Under the pieces are notes generated by a model that saw only the letters and a program-made list of their open reading frames with translations, ran no database searches and had not been told where the DNA came from. A stretch of DNA of 64,000 nt, from NCBI GenBank assembly GCA_035487155.1, contig DATHMK010000023.1, forward strand, positions 62,001-126,000, in the 5' to 3' direction. Positions within the stretch are counted from its first letter, which is position 1; the number at the start of each line of letters is the position of its first letter. The translations under genes and the position numbers were made by a program. This DNA comes from DAIDKA01 sp035487155 (lineage in GTDB: Bacteria; Pseudomonadota; Gammaproteobacteria; Steroidobacterales; Steroidobacteraceae). Shown here one piece after another: positions 43,190-52,131 of this stretch.

Positions 43190-45154
43190 TCAGTCACGAG
43201 CCAGCAGGTAGGTTTTGATGAACATGACCTCTGCATCGAACATCAGGTCGTTGTTGCTCTTCTTGGCATAGCCGTGACCCTCGTCGTTGGCCACCATGAA
43301 CCAGGTCGGCGTGCCCTGGGCATTGAGCTTGTCGATTATCTGCCGCGACTCGCTCCAGGGTACGCGCGGATCGTTCCTGCCCACGACGGCGAAGATGGGC
43401 TTGTGCATGGATTCCAGGTGGTTCATGGGCGCGATGCGTTCCAGATAGGCCCGCATCGCCGGATCGCGCTCGTCGCCATACTCGGCACGACGCAGGTCGC
43501 GGCGATATGCCTCGGTGTGCTCGAGGAACGTCACCAGATTCGACATCCCCACGATGGGCATGGCGCAGCGGATCTTGTCGTTGTAATAGGCGGCTGTGGC
43601 CCAGGTCATATGTCCGCCATAGCTGCCGCCGAATACCATGATGCGGTTGGCGTCCAGCTCCGGCTGAGTTGCAATCCAGTCGAGCAATGCGCCGATGTCC
43701 TTATATGTGTCATCGCGATGAAAGCCATTGTCGAGCTTGGTGAACTCCTTGCCGTAGCCGGTCGAGCCGCGCACATTCGGCAGAACGTATGCAACTCCAA
43801 GTTCATTGAGCAGGTAGTTGTTGCGACCCATGAAATCAGGCCGCGCCTGCCCCTCTGGGCCGCCGTGAATGTCGACGATGACCGGCCTCCTGCCGGCGAA
43901 TTTATTTGGGTCCGGGCGGTACAGCCAGCCGCTGATGGAACGGCCGTCGAAGCTCTTCCAGCTGACGAGCCTGGGCTCGGGGAAGTTTGCCGCATTAAGG
44001 CCGCTGGTCTCACTATAGGTCCAGCGCTCTACCTTGCCGCTGTTCACGTCGACTGAATAGGCGTCTCCGGGGGACTTTGCCGAGTGCAGTGACAGGCCGA
44101 GATCGCGATTGTTCCGGTGAAAGCTCACGCTATCGATGATGCCCGCGGGCAGATTGGCAACCGCACGCATGGCCCCTTTGGCAGTGTCCAGCAGATAAAG
44201 CTTGCTCGAACCGTTCTCGTTGGTGAAAAAAGCGAGGGTTTTGCCATCTTCGCTCAACGCCAGGCCCTCGACGCCCCAGGGAATGCCGGTCGTGAGATAG
44301 TGAGGCGTCATGGTTGCCAGGTCGAAGTACGCCAGGCGCTGGAAGTCCGAGTCCAGGTCCGTCGTCACGTAGATACCCTTGGCGTCAGGCGTGAACACTG
44401 CCTGTCCGTAATACACTTCCTTGCCGGGTTGCTGCTTTGCAGTTATCTGCCGCTTCTCGCCGCTGACAACATTGACGATATAAATATTGCTCAGATTGAT
44501 TGACAGTTCCTCCAGCAGCAGCACCTCGCTGCCGTCGCGGGAAAAATCCAGAGGACCCCAGCCTCCGCCCTGGAGCTGTGCCAGCATGTGATCGGTCTTG
44601 GGCCGATGGATGTCCATCAGGTACAGGTCGGTATCCTGGTTGTTGCGCCGGGTCGAGGTATAGGCGATGCGACTGCCGCTGTGCTCGAAGAGCGCGGCGC
44701 CGTTTCGCGACCGGCCATCGGTCAGCAAAGTGGCTTGGCCGCTGGCCATGTCGAAGCGATACAGCTGGTACCACTCGTTGCCACCGACATCCTTTGAAAA
44801 CACCAGCGAATTGCCGTCAACCGGGTCGACACTGGCTGCCCGCACGCGATCCGCAAAGAAAGTCAGCTGCTGTCGGGCGCCGCCGGGGTGGTTCACCAGG
44901 TGCAGCTGCAGGGTATTGGCGAAGCGGGTGCTGACAATCATTTCCCGTCGCAGCGGATTCCAGTCTTGAAACAGTGCGTAGCGGTACTCGCCGTAGCGGG
45001 CCGTCGCATCTGCGACCGCAGTGGGGATGGGCGGAACATGCTCGAGCACCATGTTGTCGCCGGGCTTGATGTAGTCGGCCGGTGGGGCCACGTCCTGGGC
45101 ATGCACCGTGGCCCAAAGTGCGCCGATGAGGACGGCAGCGAGGTGTGACTTCAT
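43190..45154 (-). CDS. S9-family exported peptidase (prolyl oligopeptidase-like)
   Basis: The product is 654 residues with a signal peptide (about 1-19, ending TVHAQD). A beta-propeller of WD-like repeats (about 50-400) precedes an alpha/beta-hydrolase domain with nucleophile Ser511 in GGSYGGH, Asp in VGRNDPRVPW and His in DEGHGY. The family cleaves peptides, often after proline, or acyl-aminoacyl bonds. The ATG at 45154 has GAGGAGAACGT in front. It has a good sigma70-like promoter (45224-45253). Confidence 0.93.
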   Translation of the reverse strand: MKSHLAAVLIGALWATVHAQDVAPPADYIKPGDNMVLEHVPPIPTAVADATARYGEYRYALFQDWNPLRREMIVSTRFANTLQLHLVNHPGGARQQLTFFADRVRAASVDPVDGNSLVFSKDVGGNEWYQLYRFDMASGQATLLTDGRSRNGAALFEHSGSRIAYTSTRRNNQDTDLYLMDIHRPKTDHMLAQLQGGGWGPLDFSRDGSEVLLLEELSINLSNIYIVNVVSGEKRQITAKQQPGKEVYYGQAVFTPDAKGIYVTTDLDSDFQRLAYFDLATMTPHYLTTGIPWGVEGLALSEDGKTLAFFTNENGSSKLYLLDTAKGAMRAVANLPAGIIDSVSFHRNNRDLGLSLHSAKSPGDAYSVDVNSGKVERWTYSETSGLNAANFPEPRLVSWKSFDGRSISGWLYRPDPNKFAGRRPVIVDIHGGPEGQARPDFMGRNNYLLNELGVAYVLPNVRGSTGYGKEFTKLDNGFHRDDTYKDIGALLDWIATQPELDANRIMVFGGSYGGHMTWATAAYYNDKIRCAMPIVGMSNLVTFLEHTEAYRRDLRRAEYGDERDPAMRAYLERIAPMNHLESMHKPIFAVVGRNDPRVPWSESRQIIDKLNAQGTPTWFMVANDEGHGYAKKSNNDLMFDAEVMFIKTYLLARD

Positions 45155-45223
45155 ACGTTCTCCTCGTAGGATGCGGAGGCGCACCTGGAGCGGAAGTTCG
45201 CGAATCCCGTTTGTTATGCGGCG

Positions 45224-45253
45224 ATTATGCGGGATGAGTCACTGAGGTGACAA
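45224..45253 (-). promoter_or_regulatory. Candidate sigma70 promoter of the S9 peptidase gene
   Basis: On the minus strand TTGTCA (45253-45248) and CATAAT (45229-45224) are 18 bases apart, about 70 bases before the start. The -35 overlaps a GTCAC-TGAG-GTGAC inverted repeat (45238-45251), a possible operator. Confidence 0.5.
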
Positions 45254-45276
45254 TCACTTACGTGGGGCGTTGTTCT

Positions 45277-46416
45277 CTAATGCGCAGCAACGAGTCGCAG
45301 CAGAGTGATTTCCGAGGGTGCCCCGAAACGATTGGGCGGCCCCCAGTAACCCGTGCCGCGACTGATGTAGATCCATAGGTGATTGAGCCGGTGCAGGCCG
45401 GCCGTGAATGGTTGCTGCAGGCGCACGAACAGGTTCCAGGGCCAGAACTGTCCGCCGTGCGTGTGGCCGGAGAGCTGCAGATCAAACCCCGCACGCGAGG
45501 CGGCATCCGCCGAACGCGGTTGATGAGCGAGCAGTATCCTGGCGGCCGCGTCGGTTGGTGCGCCCGAAAGCGCGGCGACGGGGTCGCTGCGCTGTGCCGG
45601 ATTGAATTGATGCGCGCTGTAATCGGTCACGCCGGCCACCACCAGGGGCGCGCCCCCGTGTTGTATGACCACGTGCTCATTCAAAAGAACGCGCAAGCCA
45701 AGGCGCCTGAACTCCGCCGTCCAGGGGGCCTCGCCAGAGTAGTACTCGTGGTTACCGGTGACCAGGAACGCGCCATGGCGCGCGCTCAGTCTCCCCAACG
45801 GTGCGATGTGCCGCCCCAGATCGGCCACCGATCCATCGACCAGATCCCCGGTAACCGCGATGAGATCCGCGTTCAGAGCATTTACGGCCTCGACAATGGC
45901 ATCGACATAGGGTCGCTTGATGGTTGAGCCGACGTGCACGTCGCTGATCTGTGCGATGGAAAATCCACGCAGCGCAGGCGGCAGATTGGCCAGTGGCACC
46001 TCGACATTCACGACGCGGGCACGCCGGCGGGCCCCGGCAAAGCCCACGAGGGTGACAAAGGCCGCCACGCCGACCACCGTCAACGCGGATGCGCGCAGCA
46101 GTGGGGGCAGATATGCGACCGGCACGAGGAGAGCGGCCGGCAGCAGGACCAGATCGCGCAGCAAGGTGAGGACGAACAACGATGAGAACAGGCTCATGGC
46201 AAGCAGCCCCGCGGCGGCCAGGCGATCTGCAACCGTCCTGGGCTGAAGCGAGCGTGCCATAAGGCCGCCCAGCATCAGTACGCAGGACATCAGGAGCGCC
46301 ACGGCCCCGACAGCCCGTATCCCGGCAGCCGGGGTCAGGTCAGGCAACAGGCGGAAGCCGATGTACGCATGCAGAAGACCCAATATGATGACGGGCGTGA
46401 GACGGCGAATTTTCAT
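45277..46416 (-). CDS. Membrane-anchored metallophosphoesterase (YkuE-like)
   Basis: The product is 379 residues. Four N-terminal transmembrane helices (about 5-25, 35-55, 70-90, 97-125) anchor a calcineurin-like catalytic domain: QISDVHVG (D and H metal ligands), VTGDLVDG, TGNHEYY and the final SGHTHGGQFWP. Members such as YkuE act on lipid-linked phosphates like UDP-diacylglucosamine or remain undefined. The gene ends 123 bases from the S9 gene start on the same strand. Catalytic side orientation is not evident. Confidence 0.9.
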   Translation of the reverse strand: MKIRRLTPVIILGLLHAYIGFRLLPDLTPAAGIRAVGAVALLMSCVLMLGGLMARSLQPRTVADRLAAAGLLAMSLFSSLFVLTLLRDLVLLPAALLVPVAYLPPLLRASALTVVGVAAFVTLVGFAGARRRARVVNVEVPLANLPPALRGFSIAQISDVHVGSTIKRPYVDAIVEAVNALNADLIAVTGDLVDGSVADLGRHIAPLGRLSARHGAFLVTGNHEYYSGEAPWTAEFRRLGLRVLLNEHVVIQHGGAPLVVAGVTDYSAHQFNPAQRSDPVAALSGAPTDAAARILLAHQPRSADAASRAGFDLQLSGHTHGGQFWPWNLFVRLQQPFTAGLHRLNHLWIYISRGTGYWGPPNRFGAPSEITLLRLVAAH

Positions 46417-46541
46417 GGGGGTTATGGGTGAGACGCGCTAGGGCCAGAGGGGTTCGCAGCTTGTTTTGGATCTTGGGCCTGATTGCCGGGATTCAATGCC
46501 TCCGCAGCGAATTGTCCCGCTCAACGGCCGGGTGCTGACTG

Positions 46542-47951
46542 ATGCCCAGCCCCTCTGCCTCCCCGGCTGCGGGCCGGGCCGCCGATGGCCTGCCGGTTCC
46601 GCGCCGCTATTGGGCCATTGCCACCATCGTCCTGGCGATAACCATGTCGGTGCTCGACAGCAGCATTGTGAACGTGGCCGTTCCGACGGTGGCCCACGAG
46701 TTCCATGCGACCGATGCGGCATCGATCTGGGTCATCAATGCCTATCAGATCGCCATCCTGATCGCGCTGTTGCCGCTCGCCTCCCTGGGAGAGATCGTCG
46801 GCTATCGACGGGTATCGCAGTGCGGCCTGGCGGTTTTCACCATCGCATCGCTCGCCTGCGCCCTGGCACCCACGTTGACGATGCTCAGCATCGCCCGTGT
46901 CGTACAGGGTCTGGGCGCTGCGGGCATCATGAGCGTGAACTCGGCGCTGGTGCGCTTCACCTACCCACAGCGCATGTTGGGCCGCGGCATCGGTATCAAT
47001 GCCTTTGCGGTGGCAATCGCCGCTGCCACAGGGCCCACCATTGCATCCGCCATACTGGCCGTCAGCGACTGGCGCTGGCTGTTCGCGGTGAACGTACCGA
47101 TCGGCCTTGTGACCATAGTCATCGCCTTGTTCGCGCTTCCCGAAACGCAGCGATCACCGCGGCGGCTCAATCATGTCGGTGTGCTGCTGCAGGCGGGAAC
47201 CTTTGCCTTACTCGTCGGTGGCCTGCAGTCCTTCGCGCACGATGCCTCGACTGTGCTGGGGATCGCGGAAATTGTCGGCGGCTGTCTGCTGGGCGTGCTG
47301 CTGGTGCGCCACGAGATCGTTCGTGATGCGCCGCTCATCCCCTTCGATCTGCTGCGGGTACGGTTATTCTCCCTTTCGGTCGTTACGTCCGTGGGCTCAT
47401 TCATGGCGGCGACCACTGCACTCGTCGCATTGCCCTTCGAGATCCAGCGCGTCGGCCACACCGCGGCGCAGACCGGGCTGCTGATGACACCTTGGCCGGT
47501 CGGGGTTGCCATAGCGGCACCACTGGCCGGCCGTCTGGCGGATCGGCATCCGGCGGGGATTCTCGGCAGCGTGGGACTTCTGGGGATGGCGGCGGGTCTG
47601 TCGCTGCTGGCGCTTTTTCCCCATGACGGCACGTCCGCCGATCTCATCTGGCGCATGGCCTTGTGCGGGTTGGGTTTTGGGTTCTTCCAGTCCCCCAACA
47701 ATCGAACGCTCATTTCCGCGGCGCCCTACGCCCGCACCGGCGCCGCCGGTGGCATGTTGGCGACAGCCCGGCTCCTGGGGCAAACGCTGGGCGCCGCTGG
47801 AGTCGCGGTCCTGTTTCGGGCTTACGGCGGGCGAGGCTCGAATCTCGCCTTGGGCGCGGCCGCGGGGATTGCGCTGGCCGCTGCCGTCGTAAGCGCTTCG
47901 CGTCTCGCGGCTAATCCGAACAACCCGAACGCGCCACTCAGCGAGGAGTAG
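46542..47951 (+). CDS. MFS drug transporter, DHA2 (14-helix) family
   Basis: The product is 469 residues with 14 predicted helices. Motif D-like region LDSSIVNVAVPTVA is in helix 1, and the DHA2 motif GLGFGFFQSPNNR lies near helix 11. These proton antiporters export dyes, quaternary amines or disinfectants, and sometimes act with TolC-type partners, but no membrane-fusion gene is next to it. It begins 125 bases from the divergent phosphoesterase and ends 14 bases into the opposite FUSC gene. Confidence 0.92.
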   Translation: MPSPSASPAAGRAADGLPVPRRYWAIATIVLAITMSVLDSSIVNVAVPTVAHEFHATDAASIWVINAYQIAILIALLPLASLGEIVGYRRVSQCGLAVFTIASLACALAPTLTMLSIARVVQGLGAAGIMSVNSALVRFTYPQRMLGRGIGINAFAVAIAAATGPTIASAILAVSDWRWLFAVNVPIGLVTIVIALFALPETQRSPRRLNHVGVLLQAGTFALLVGGLQSFAHDASTVLGIAEIVGGCLLGVLLVRHEIVRDAPLIPFDLLRVRLFSLSVVTSVGSFMAATTALVALPFEIQRVGHTAAQTGLLMTPWPVGVAIAAPLAGRLADRHPAGILGSVGLLGMAAGLSLLALFPHDGTSADLIWRMALCGLGFGFFQSPNNRTLISAAPYARTGAAGGMLATARLLGQTLGAAGVAVLFRAYGGRGSNLALGAAAGIALAAAVVSASRLAANPNNPNAPLSEE

Positions 47952-48546
47952 TTTTGGACTCTGTCATGCGCAGCCAGTGGCGCGCGGGCAGGCGCGCCGC
48001 CGCCCATACCGTGACGACCGCCACGCTCACACCCCAGGCGACCTCAGCGAGGCGCGATCCGAACATGCCCGCAGGCGAGCCGGTGTGCGGCACAAGAAGA
48101 ATGATGGTTGCGGTGGTGCCGGCCAGGCGGCTGGCGCTGGCGACATTGAGTGCCCAGCACGTCAGCATGGCCACGACCACCGCGGCGGCGTAGACCACGA
48201 GATGCGGGCCAAAGGCCAGATATGCGCACAAGGCTGTGATGCCGCCTATGGCCGCGCCGATGAACTGATCGCGGGCAGTCGTCTCGGTAGCCCGGAACTC
48301 CGTCTGCACGACTGCAATAGCGGTCATTGCGCTCCAGTATCCCTCTTTCAGACCCAGCGGCTGGGTAGGCAGGTAGGCGATGACCGCAGCGCACGCTGAT
48401 ATCAGCCCGTGGTGCATCCCCCCCGCCATCCGATGCAGCAGCGGCAACGCCTTTTGCAGGGAAGTAAGACGCAGGCTGAGTTCCGTCAGATGAGCTCGCT
48501 CGGGGCTGAAATGATCTGCCGGTGCGGACGATCGCGTCGTATCCAT
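47938..48546 (-). CDS. FUSC-family membrane protein (aromatic acid exporter-like)
   Basis: The product is 202 residues with four to five helices (starting around residue 45). The FUSC signature GLKEGYWSAMTAIAVVQTE and the D-x-F-I-G region RDQFIGAAIGGITAL are present. It is a short form lacking the second repeat of the larger YccS/YhfK-like proteins. Such proteins export aromatic carboxylic acids or contribute to envelope tolerance. It converges on the MFS exporter, overlapping by 14 bases. Confidence 0.82.
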   Translation of the reverse strand: MDTTRSSAPADHFSPERAHLTELSLRLTSLQKALPLLHRMAGGMHHGLISACAAVIAYLPTQPLGLKEGYWSAMTAIAVVQTEFRATETTARDQFIGAAIGGITALCAYLAFGPHLVVYAAAVVVAMLTCWALNVASASRLAGTTATIILLVPHTGSPAGMFGSRLAEVAWGVSVAVVTVWAAARLPARHWLRMTESKTTPR

Positions 48547-48576
48547 GAGCTAGCTGCCTTTCCTGGCGGTCTTTGA

Positions 48577-49674
48577 CTAGAACCCGAGCGTCATTTGCGC
48601 CTCGCTGACTGTAGCAGAAGGAGGACGGAACAAGTCGGTGCGAAGCTCGTAGCGCTTCTCGGCATCCTTGAGTCCGAGCCGGCGCGCCGCAACGTCGAAG
48701 CGGGTGCGCAGAAGCTGCGCAAACACCCCCGTGCCGACCATGCGGGTGCCGAATTCAGCCTGATAGTCCTTGCCGCCGCGGGACTGATTGATCAGGGACA
48801 TCACGTGCTGGGCTCGGTCCGGATAGTGCTCGGCCAGCCACTCACGAAACAGATCCTTGACCTCGTGCGGTAGTCGCAGCAGCACATAGCCGGCACTGGT
48901 GGCGCCTGCACCGTGCGCGGCCTCCAGTATCTGTTCCATTTCATGGTCGGTGAGCGCAGGAATGACCGGCGCCAGCAGCACGCCGACCGGCACTCCCGCG
49001 CGTGACAGCTCTTCCATCGTTTTCAGACGCGCCTGCGGCGACGCGGCGCGCGGTTCCAGAGTGCGCTTGATCTGCGCATCCAGGGAGGTGATGCTGATCA
49101 TTACGCTGACCAGGTTGTCCCGGGCCAGGTCCTGCAAAAGATCGAGGTCGCGCAGGACCAGGGTGCTCTTGGTGACGATTGTCAGCGGATGGCGGCACTC
49201 CGCCAGTACCGCAAGTATGCTGCGACTCACCATCAGGCGCCGTTCGAGAGGCTGCCAGCCGTCGGTATTGATGCCGAGCGCGATGGGCCTGCATCGGTAA
49301 TTTCGCTTCGCCAACTCAGCGCGCAGCAGCTGGGCGGCGTTGTCCTTGTAGAAGAGGCGAGTTTCAAAATCGAGCCCCGGCGACAGACCCAGATAGGCAT
49401 GAGTGGGCCGCGCGAAACAATACACACAGCCATGGCTGCAGCCCCGATAGGGATTGATCGACTGCTCGAAGCCTACGTCCGGTGAACTGTTGGTGGTAAT
49501 GACACTCTTGGCGCGATCCGGAAGCACGATCTCCGGCAGCGAGGTCGCCACTTCTTCTTCCGCCTGCCAACCATCGTCGGTTTTCTCGACGCACGCGGAC
49601 TCGAACCGTACCGGCGGATTGGACAGGGCACCGCGCCCTTTGAGGAATTGAGAACCTAGGACCCGACGTGTCAT
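48577..49674 (-). CDS. PA0069-family radical SAM protein
   Basis: The product is 365 residues. The radical-SAM cluster motif CxxxCxxC is C79-x3-C83-x2-C86 in NPYRGCSHGCVYCFAR. HAYLGLSPGLDFETRLFYK and later VLLAPVIPALTDHEME are typical of the PA0069 group, related to spore photoproduct lyase-like proteins. The reaction is not established. It may act on nucleic acid; no partner gene is adjacent. No signal peptide. Confidence 0.88.
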   Translation of the reverse strand: MTRRVLGSQFLKGRGALSNPPVRFESACVEKTDDGWQAEEEVATSLPEIVLPDRAKSVITTNSSPDVGFEQSINPYRGCSHGCVYCFARPTHAYLGLSPGLDFETRLFYKDNAAQLLRAELAKRNYRCRPIALGINTDGWQPLERRLMVSRSILAVLAECRHPLTIVTKSTLVLRDLDLLQDLARDNLVSVMISITSLDAQIKRTLEPRAASPQARLKTMEELSRAGVPVGVLLAPVIPALTDHEMEQILEAAHGAGATSAGYVLLRLPHEVKDLFREWLAEHYPDRAQHVMSLINQSRGGKDYQAEFGTRMVGTGVFAQLLRTRFDVAARRLGLKDAEKRYELRTDLFRPPSATVSEAQMTLGF

Positions 49675-49915
49675 GCGCTCATGTTAGGAGTCCTGCCAAG
49701 GCACGTAAATCCAGTACGTTCCGGCCCACACTACTGTATGGGAGGTGTCGAGCGGGGCGGCTGCTGCGTTGTCCATGGGCGGCTTGATTTGCCAAGCCAA
49801 GGTATCGCCTTGTAATACCCACCGGCGTAACTATTGCTACCCATCAAAAGGAAGTATCGCCTCTGGACACTATACGGGAGGATCGCACTCACCCTTCCTG
49901 AACCGCAGTACAGAC

Positions 49916-50545
49916 ATGAGCGATGGCATGCAAATCCCGCTGGGCAGTCTTAGCTCGCGACTTGATTTCGGCGACGTAGTCTTCGTGCGAGTTCTGCCAA
50001 GGCCGTTTCGACGAGTCGCAGAAGCAACAGGGTCCTGGACCAACCATGTCGGAATCGTTGTCGGGTTCAGCGGCGCAACGGTCATCATCGCCGAGAGCAA
50101 GTTTCCGCTGTCGCGGCTCACACCGTTTTCCGCCTTCGCCGGACGCTCCGAACAGGGACGAATAGCCGTTCTGAGATTGACGACGCCGCTGACGCCGGAA
50201 CAGCGCGCCAGGCTGCGACTGGCCGCGCAGCGGCGCCTGTACACTCTTTACGATACCGGCTTCAATCTTCACTCCCGTCGCCAGTTCTGCTCGCGTTTCG
50301 TTCGCGAAGTGATCGATGAAGCCACCGACATCCGAGTCGGGCAGGTGCAGACGCTTGCGGCCATGTTGAACTGCCGCCCGCACACGGATCTTGGCTTTTG
50401 GAAAATGTGGTACTTCGGCCGGATACCCTGGACGCGCGAGACCGTGTCACCGGCGAGCCTGCTGGAGAGCCAGCATCTGAATACCGTGTTCAACGGCTTT
50501 GTCATGCCGGATGAGTGCCTCGGACGCCCCTGGAGGAAGAGCTGA
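49916..50545 (+). CDS. Permuted papain-like protein (YebB/YiiX family)
   Basis: The product is 209 residues. The permuted papain-like (C92) layout is visible: FGDVVFVRV, then the His in SWTNHVGIVVGF, a Lys/Glu-type ESKFPLSRL, and the catalytic Cys in RRQFCSRFVREVIDEA. These enzymes may act on lipids, amides or peptides. No signal peptide, unlike many YiiX relatives. The start ATG 49916 is preferred because the longer reading is non-conserved. The 241 bases upstream hold no gene or motif I recognise. Confidence 0.75.
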   Translation: MSDGMQIPLGSLSSRLDFGDVVFVRVLPRPFRRVAEATGSWTNHVGIVVGFSGATVIIAESKFPLSRLTPFSAFAGRSEQGRIAVLRLTTPLTPEQRARLRLAAQRRLYTLYDTGFNLHSRRQFCSRFVREVIDEATDIRVGQVQTLAAMLNCRPHTDLGFWKMWYFGRIPWTRETVSPASLLESQHLNTVFNGFVMPDECLGRPWRKS

Positions 50546-50552
50546 TATCGCG

Positions 50553-50564
50553 GCGCCGCGGCGC
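50553..50564. terminator. Perfect 12-bp GC palindrome between convergent genes
   Basis: GCGCCGCGGCGC occupies the 20-base gap between the stop codons of the papain-like gene and yjbQ. A short hairpin could act as a bidirectional terminator, without a T-tract. Confidence 0.3.
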
Positions 50565-50565
50565 T

Positions 50566-50985
50566 TCATTCCCCGATCAGGTGCAAGGCGATCTGGCGCA
50601 ACTGCCCCTTGCGCCGATGCTCGAACAGGTAGATTCCCTGCCAGGTTCCCAGAAGCATCCGACCGCCCGCGACTGGAATGCCAAGCTGCACCTGAGTGAG
50701 CGCGGTGCGCAGATGCGCCGGCATGTCGTCCGGCCCCTCATCATCATGCGCGTAACGCGAAGGATCCTCAGGAGCAATGCCCTCGAAAAACCTCTCGAGG
50801 TCCGAGCGAACCTCGGCCGCTGCATTCTCCTGGATCAGCAGCGATGCCGAGGTGTGCCGGCAGAACACAGTGAGCAAACCTGCGGCGACCGCTTGCCCCT
50901 GGAGCCACGAGTCGACCTCCCGGGTGATCTCCAGCAGTCCGCTGCGACGCGTGCTGATGCTCAGAATCGTCGTGACCTGGCGCAT
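50566..50985 (-). CDS. yjbQ: YjbQ (UPF0047)-family protein
   Basis: The product is 139 residues, a single domain with the UPF0047 signature HTSASLLIQENA and the C-terminal segment GTWQGIYLFEHR. Family members were reported to synthesise thiamine phosphate from HMP-PP and HET-P as a secondary thiamine-phosphate synthase in vitro, possibly a moonlighting activity. The C-terminal RHTSASLL His residues may bind metal. It converges on the papain-like gene. ATG 50985 fits the usual start. Confidence 0.9.
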   Translation of the reverse strand: MRQVTTILSISTRRSGLLEITREVDSWLQGQAVAAGLLTVFCRHTSASLLIQENAAAEVRSDLERFFEGIAPEDPSRYAHDDEGPDDMPAHLRTALTQVQLGIPVAGGRMLLGTWQGIYLFEHRRKGQLRQIALHLIGE

Positions 50986-51006
50986 GAGAGCGGTGGGCGC
51001 TGAGGG

Positions 51007-52068
51007 CTATTGTGCCCTGCCGAACACCAGGTGTTCGGAAAAGAACGGCAATACGTTCTGTTCGAAACGCTCCGGAATGTGATCCACATGATTGCCTTCA
51101 TAAGTCTCGTAGCTATGCGGGATGGAGAACTCCGTCAGCAGCCTGTCCATTTCCTGGTTGTCCTTGAACAGCGGGTCCTGCAGCCCGACATCCATCTGAA
51201 TGGCACGATATTGCTTCAGGTTGGGGACATACTGCGGCAGCATCACCTGTGGTGCGTTGGCCGCATAGCGTGCAAGGACGCTCGCGTCCGGCATGCCGCC
51301 CTTAGTGGGTAGATCCAGATAGAACGGCGGATTCTGCGGATCGGGTGCCCAGGCCGCTGAGGCTGCGAGGGTCGTGCGTGCACCCCTCTGCAGTTTCCCC
51401 GCCTCATCCAAGGTCTTGACCTGCTCCAGCGCCGCATCAGCAGGCGTCACCCCTCGTGCCGAAAGACAGCAGGAACTCATCGGGTACAGTACGGAAAACA
51501 CCTCCGGACGCTTCATCCCGATACGAAAGGCGCCGTAGCCACCCATCGAGTGCCCCGACAGGCCACGTGACTGCCGCTTCGCAAGCGTCCGATAGTGGCC
51601 ATCGATGTAGTGCACGAGATCGTGAGCGATGAATGTCTCCCAATCACCCGTGGCCACGGAGCTGGAATACATCGAGCCATCATGCACGCTCATCCCGTCC
51701 GGAAACACCACGATCATCTCGCGGACCTTGCCTGAGGCGACCGCCCGGTCAATGGCTTCGCGGGCTTTCAGAATGCCCACCCAGCGTTCCGCCGTCAGCG
51801 TATATCCGTGCAGGTCATAGATGACCGGATAGCGGCGCGATCGTGCCCGCGCATAGCTTGGCGGCAGATAGACAAAGACCGTTCGATCGGCCGAATCACC
51901 GGAGAGATTGCCGACCAGGCTCTCACCGTGCACGGTGATCTGATTCAGCGTCCCGGCGGGAGCGGCAGGTGAATCCGCGGACTGCGCGCTGCCGAGTGCC
52001 AGCAATGCCGTCACTACCACTGCGGCGGCAGCCCAGCCGCGCAGAGATTGAAATACGGGTCTGATCAT
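51007..52068 (-). CDS. Exported esterase-D-like alpha/beta hydrolase
   Basis: The product is 353 residues with a signal peptide (about 1-28, ending GSAQSAD). The alpha/beta fold follows: YDLHGYTLTAERW, nucleophile Ser174 in SGHSMGGYGAF, and His in VDHIPERF. This is the esterase D/FrsA-like group that hydrolyses acyl or acetyl esters; some act on feruloyl or trehalose esters. Residues 200-290 contain a larger lid region with Trp/Pro. The start ATG 52068 gives a proper signal peptide. Confidence 0.85.
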   Translation of the reverse strand: MIRPVFQSLRGWAAAAVVVTALLALGSAQSADSPAAPAGTLNQITVHGESLVGNLSGDSADRTVFVYLPPSYARARSRRYPVIYDLHGYTLTAERWVGILKAREAIDRAVASGKVREMIVVFPDGMSVHDGSMYSSSVATGDWETFIAHDLVHYIDGHYRTLAKRQSRGLSGHSMGGYGAFRIGMKRPEVFSVLYPMSSCCLSARGVTPADAALEQVKTLDEAGKLQRGARTTLAASAAWAPDPQNPPFYLDLPTKGGMPDASVLARYAANAPQVMLPQYVPNLKQYRAIQMDVGLQDPLFKDNQEMDRLLTEFSIPHSYETYEGNHVDHIPERFEQNVLPFFSEHLVFGRAQ

Positions 52069-52131
52069 TTGCCCCCCATTACGAACCAAGACCCAAGGGA
52101 TCAAGAGTACCCGGTGAAACTATGCGTTTTG

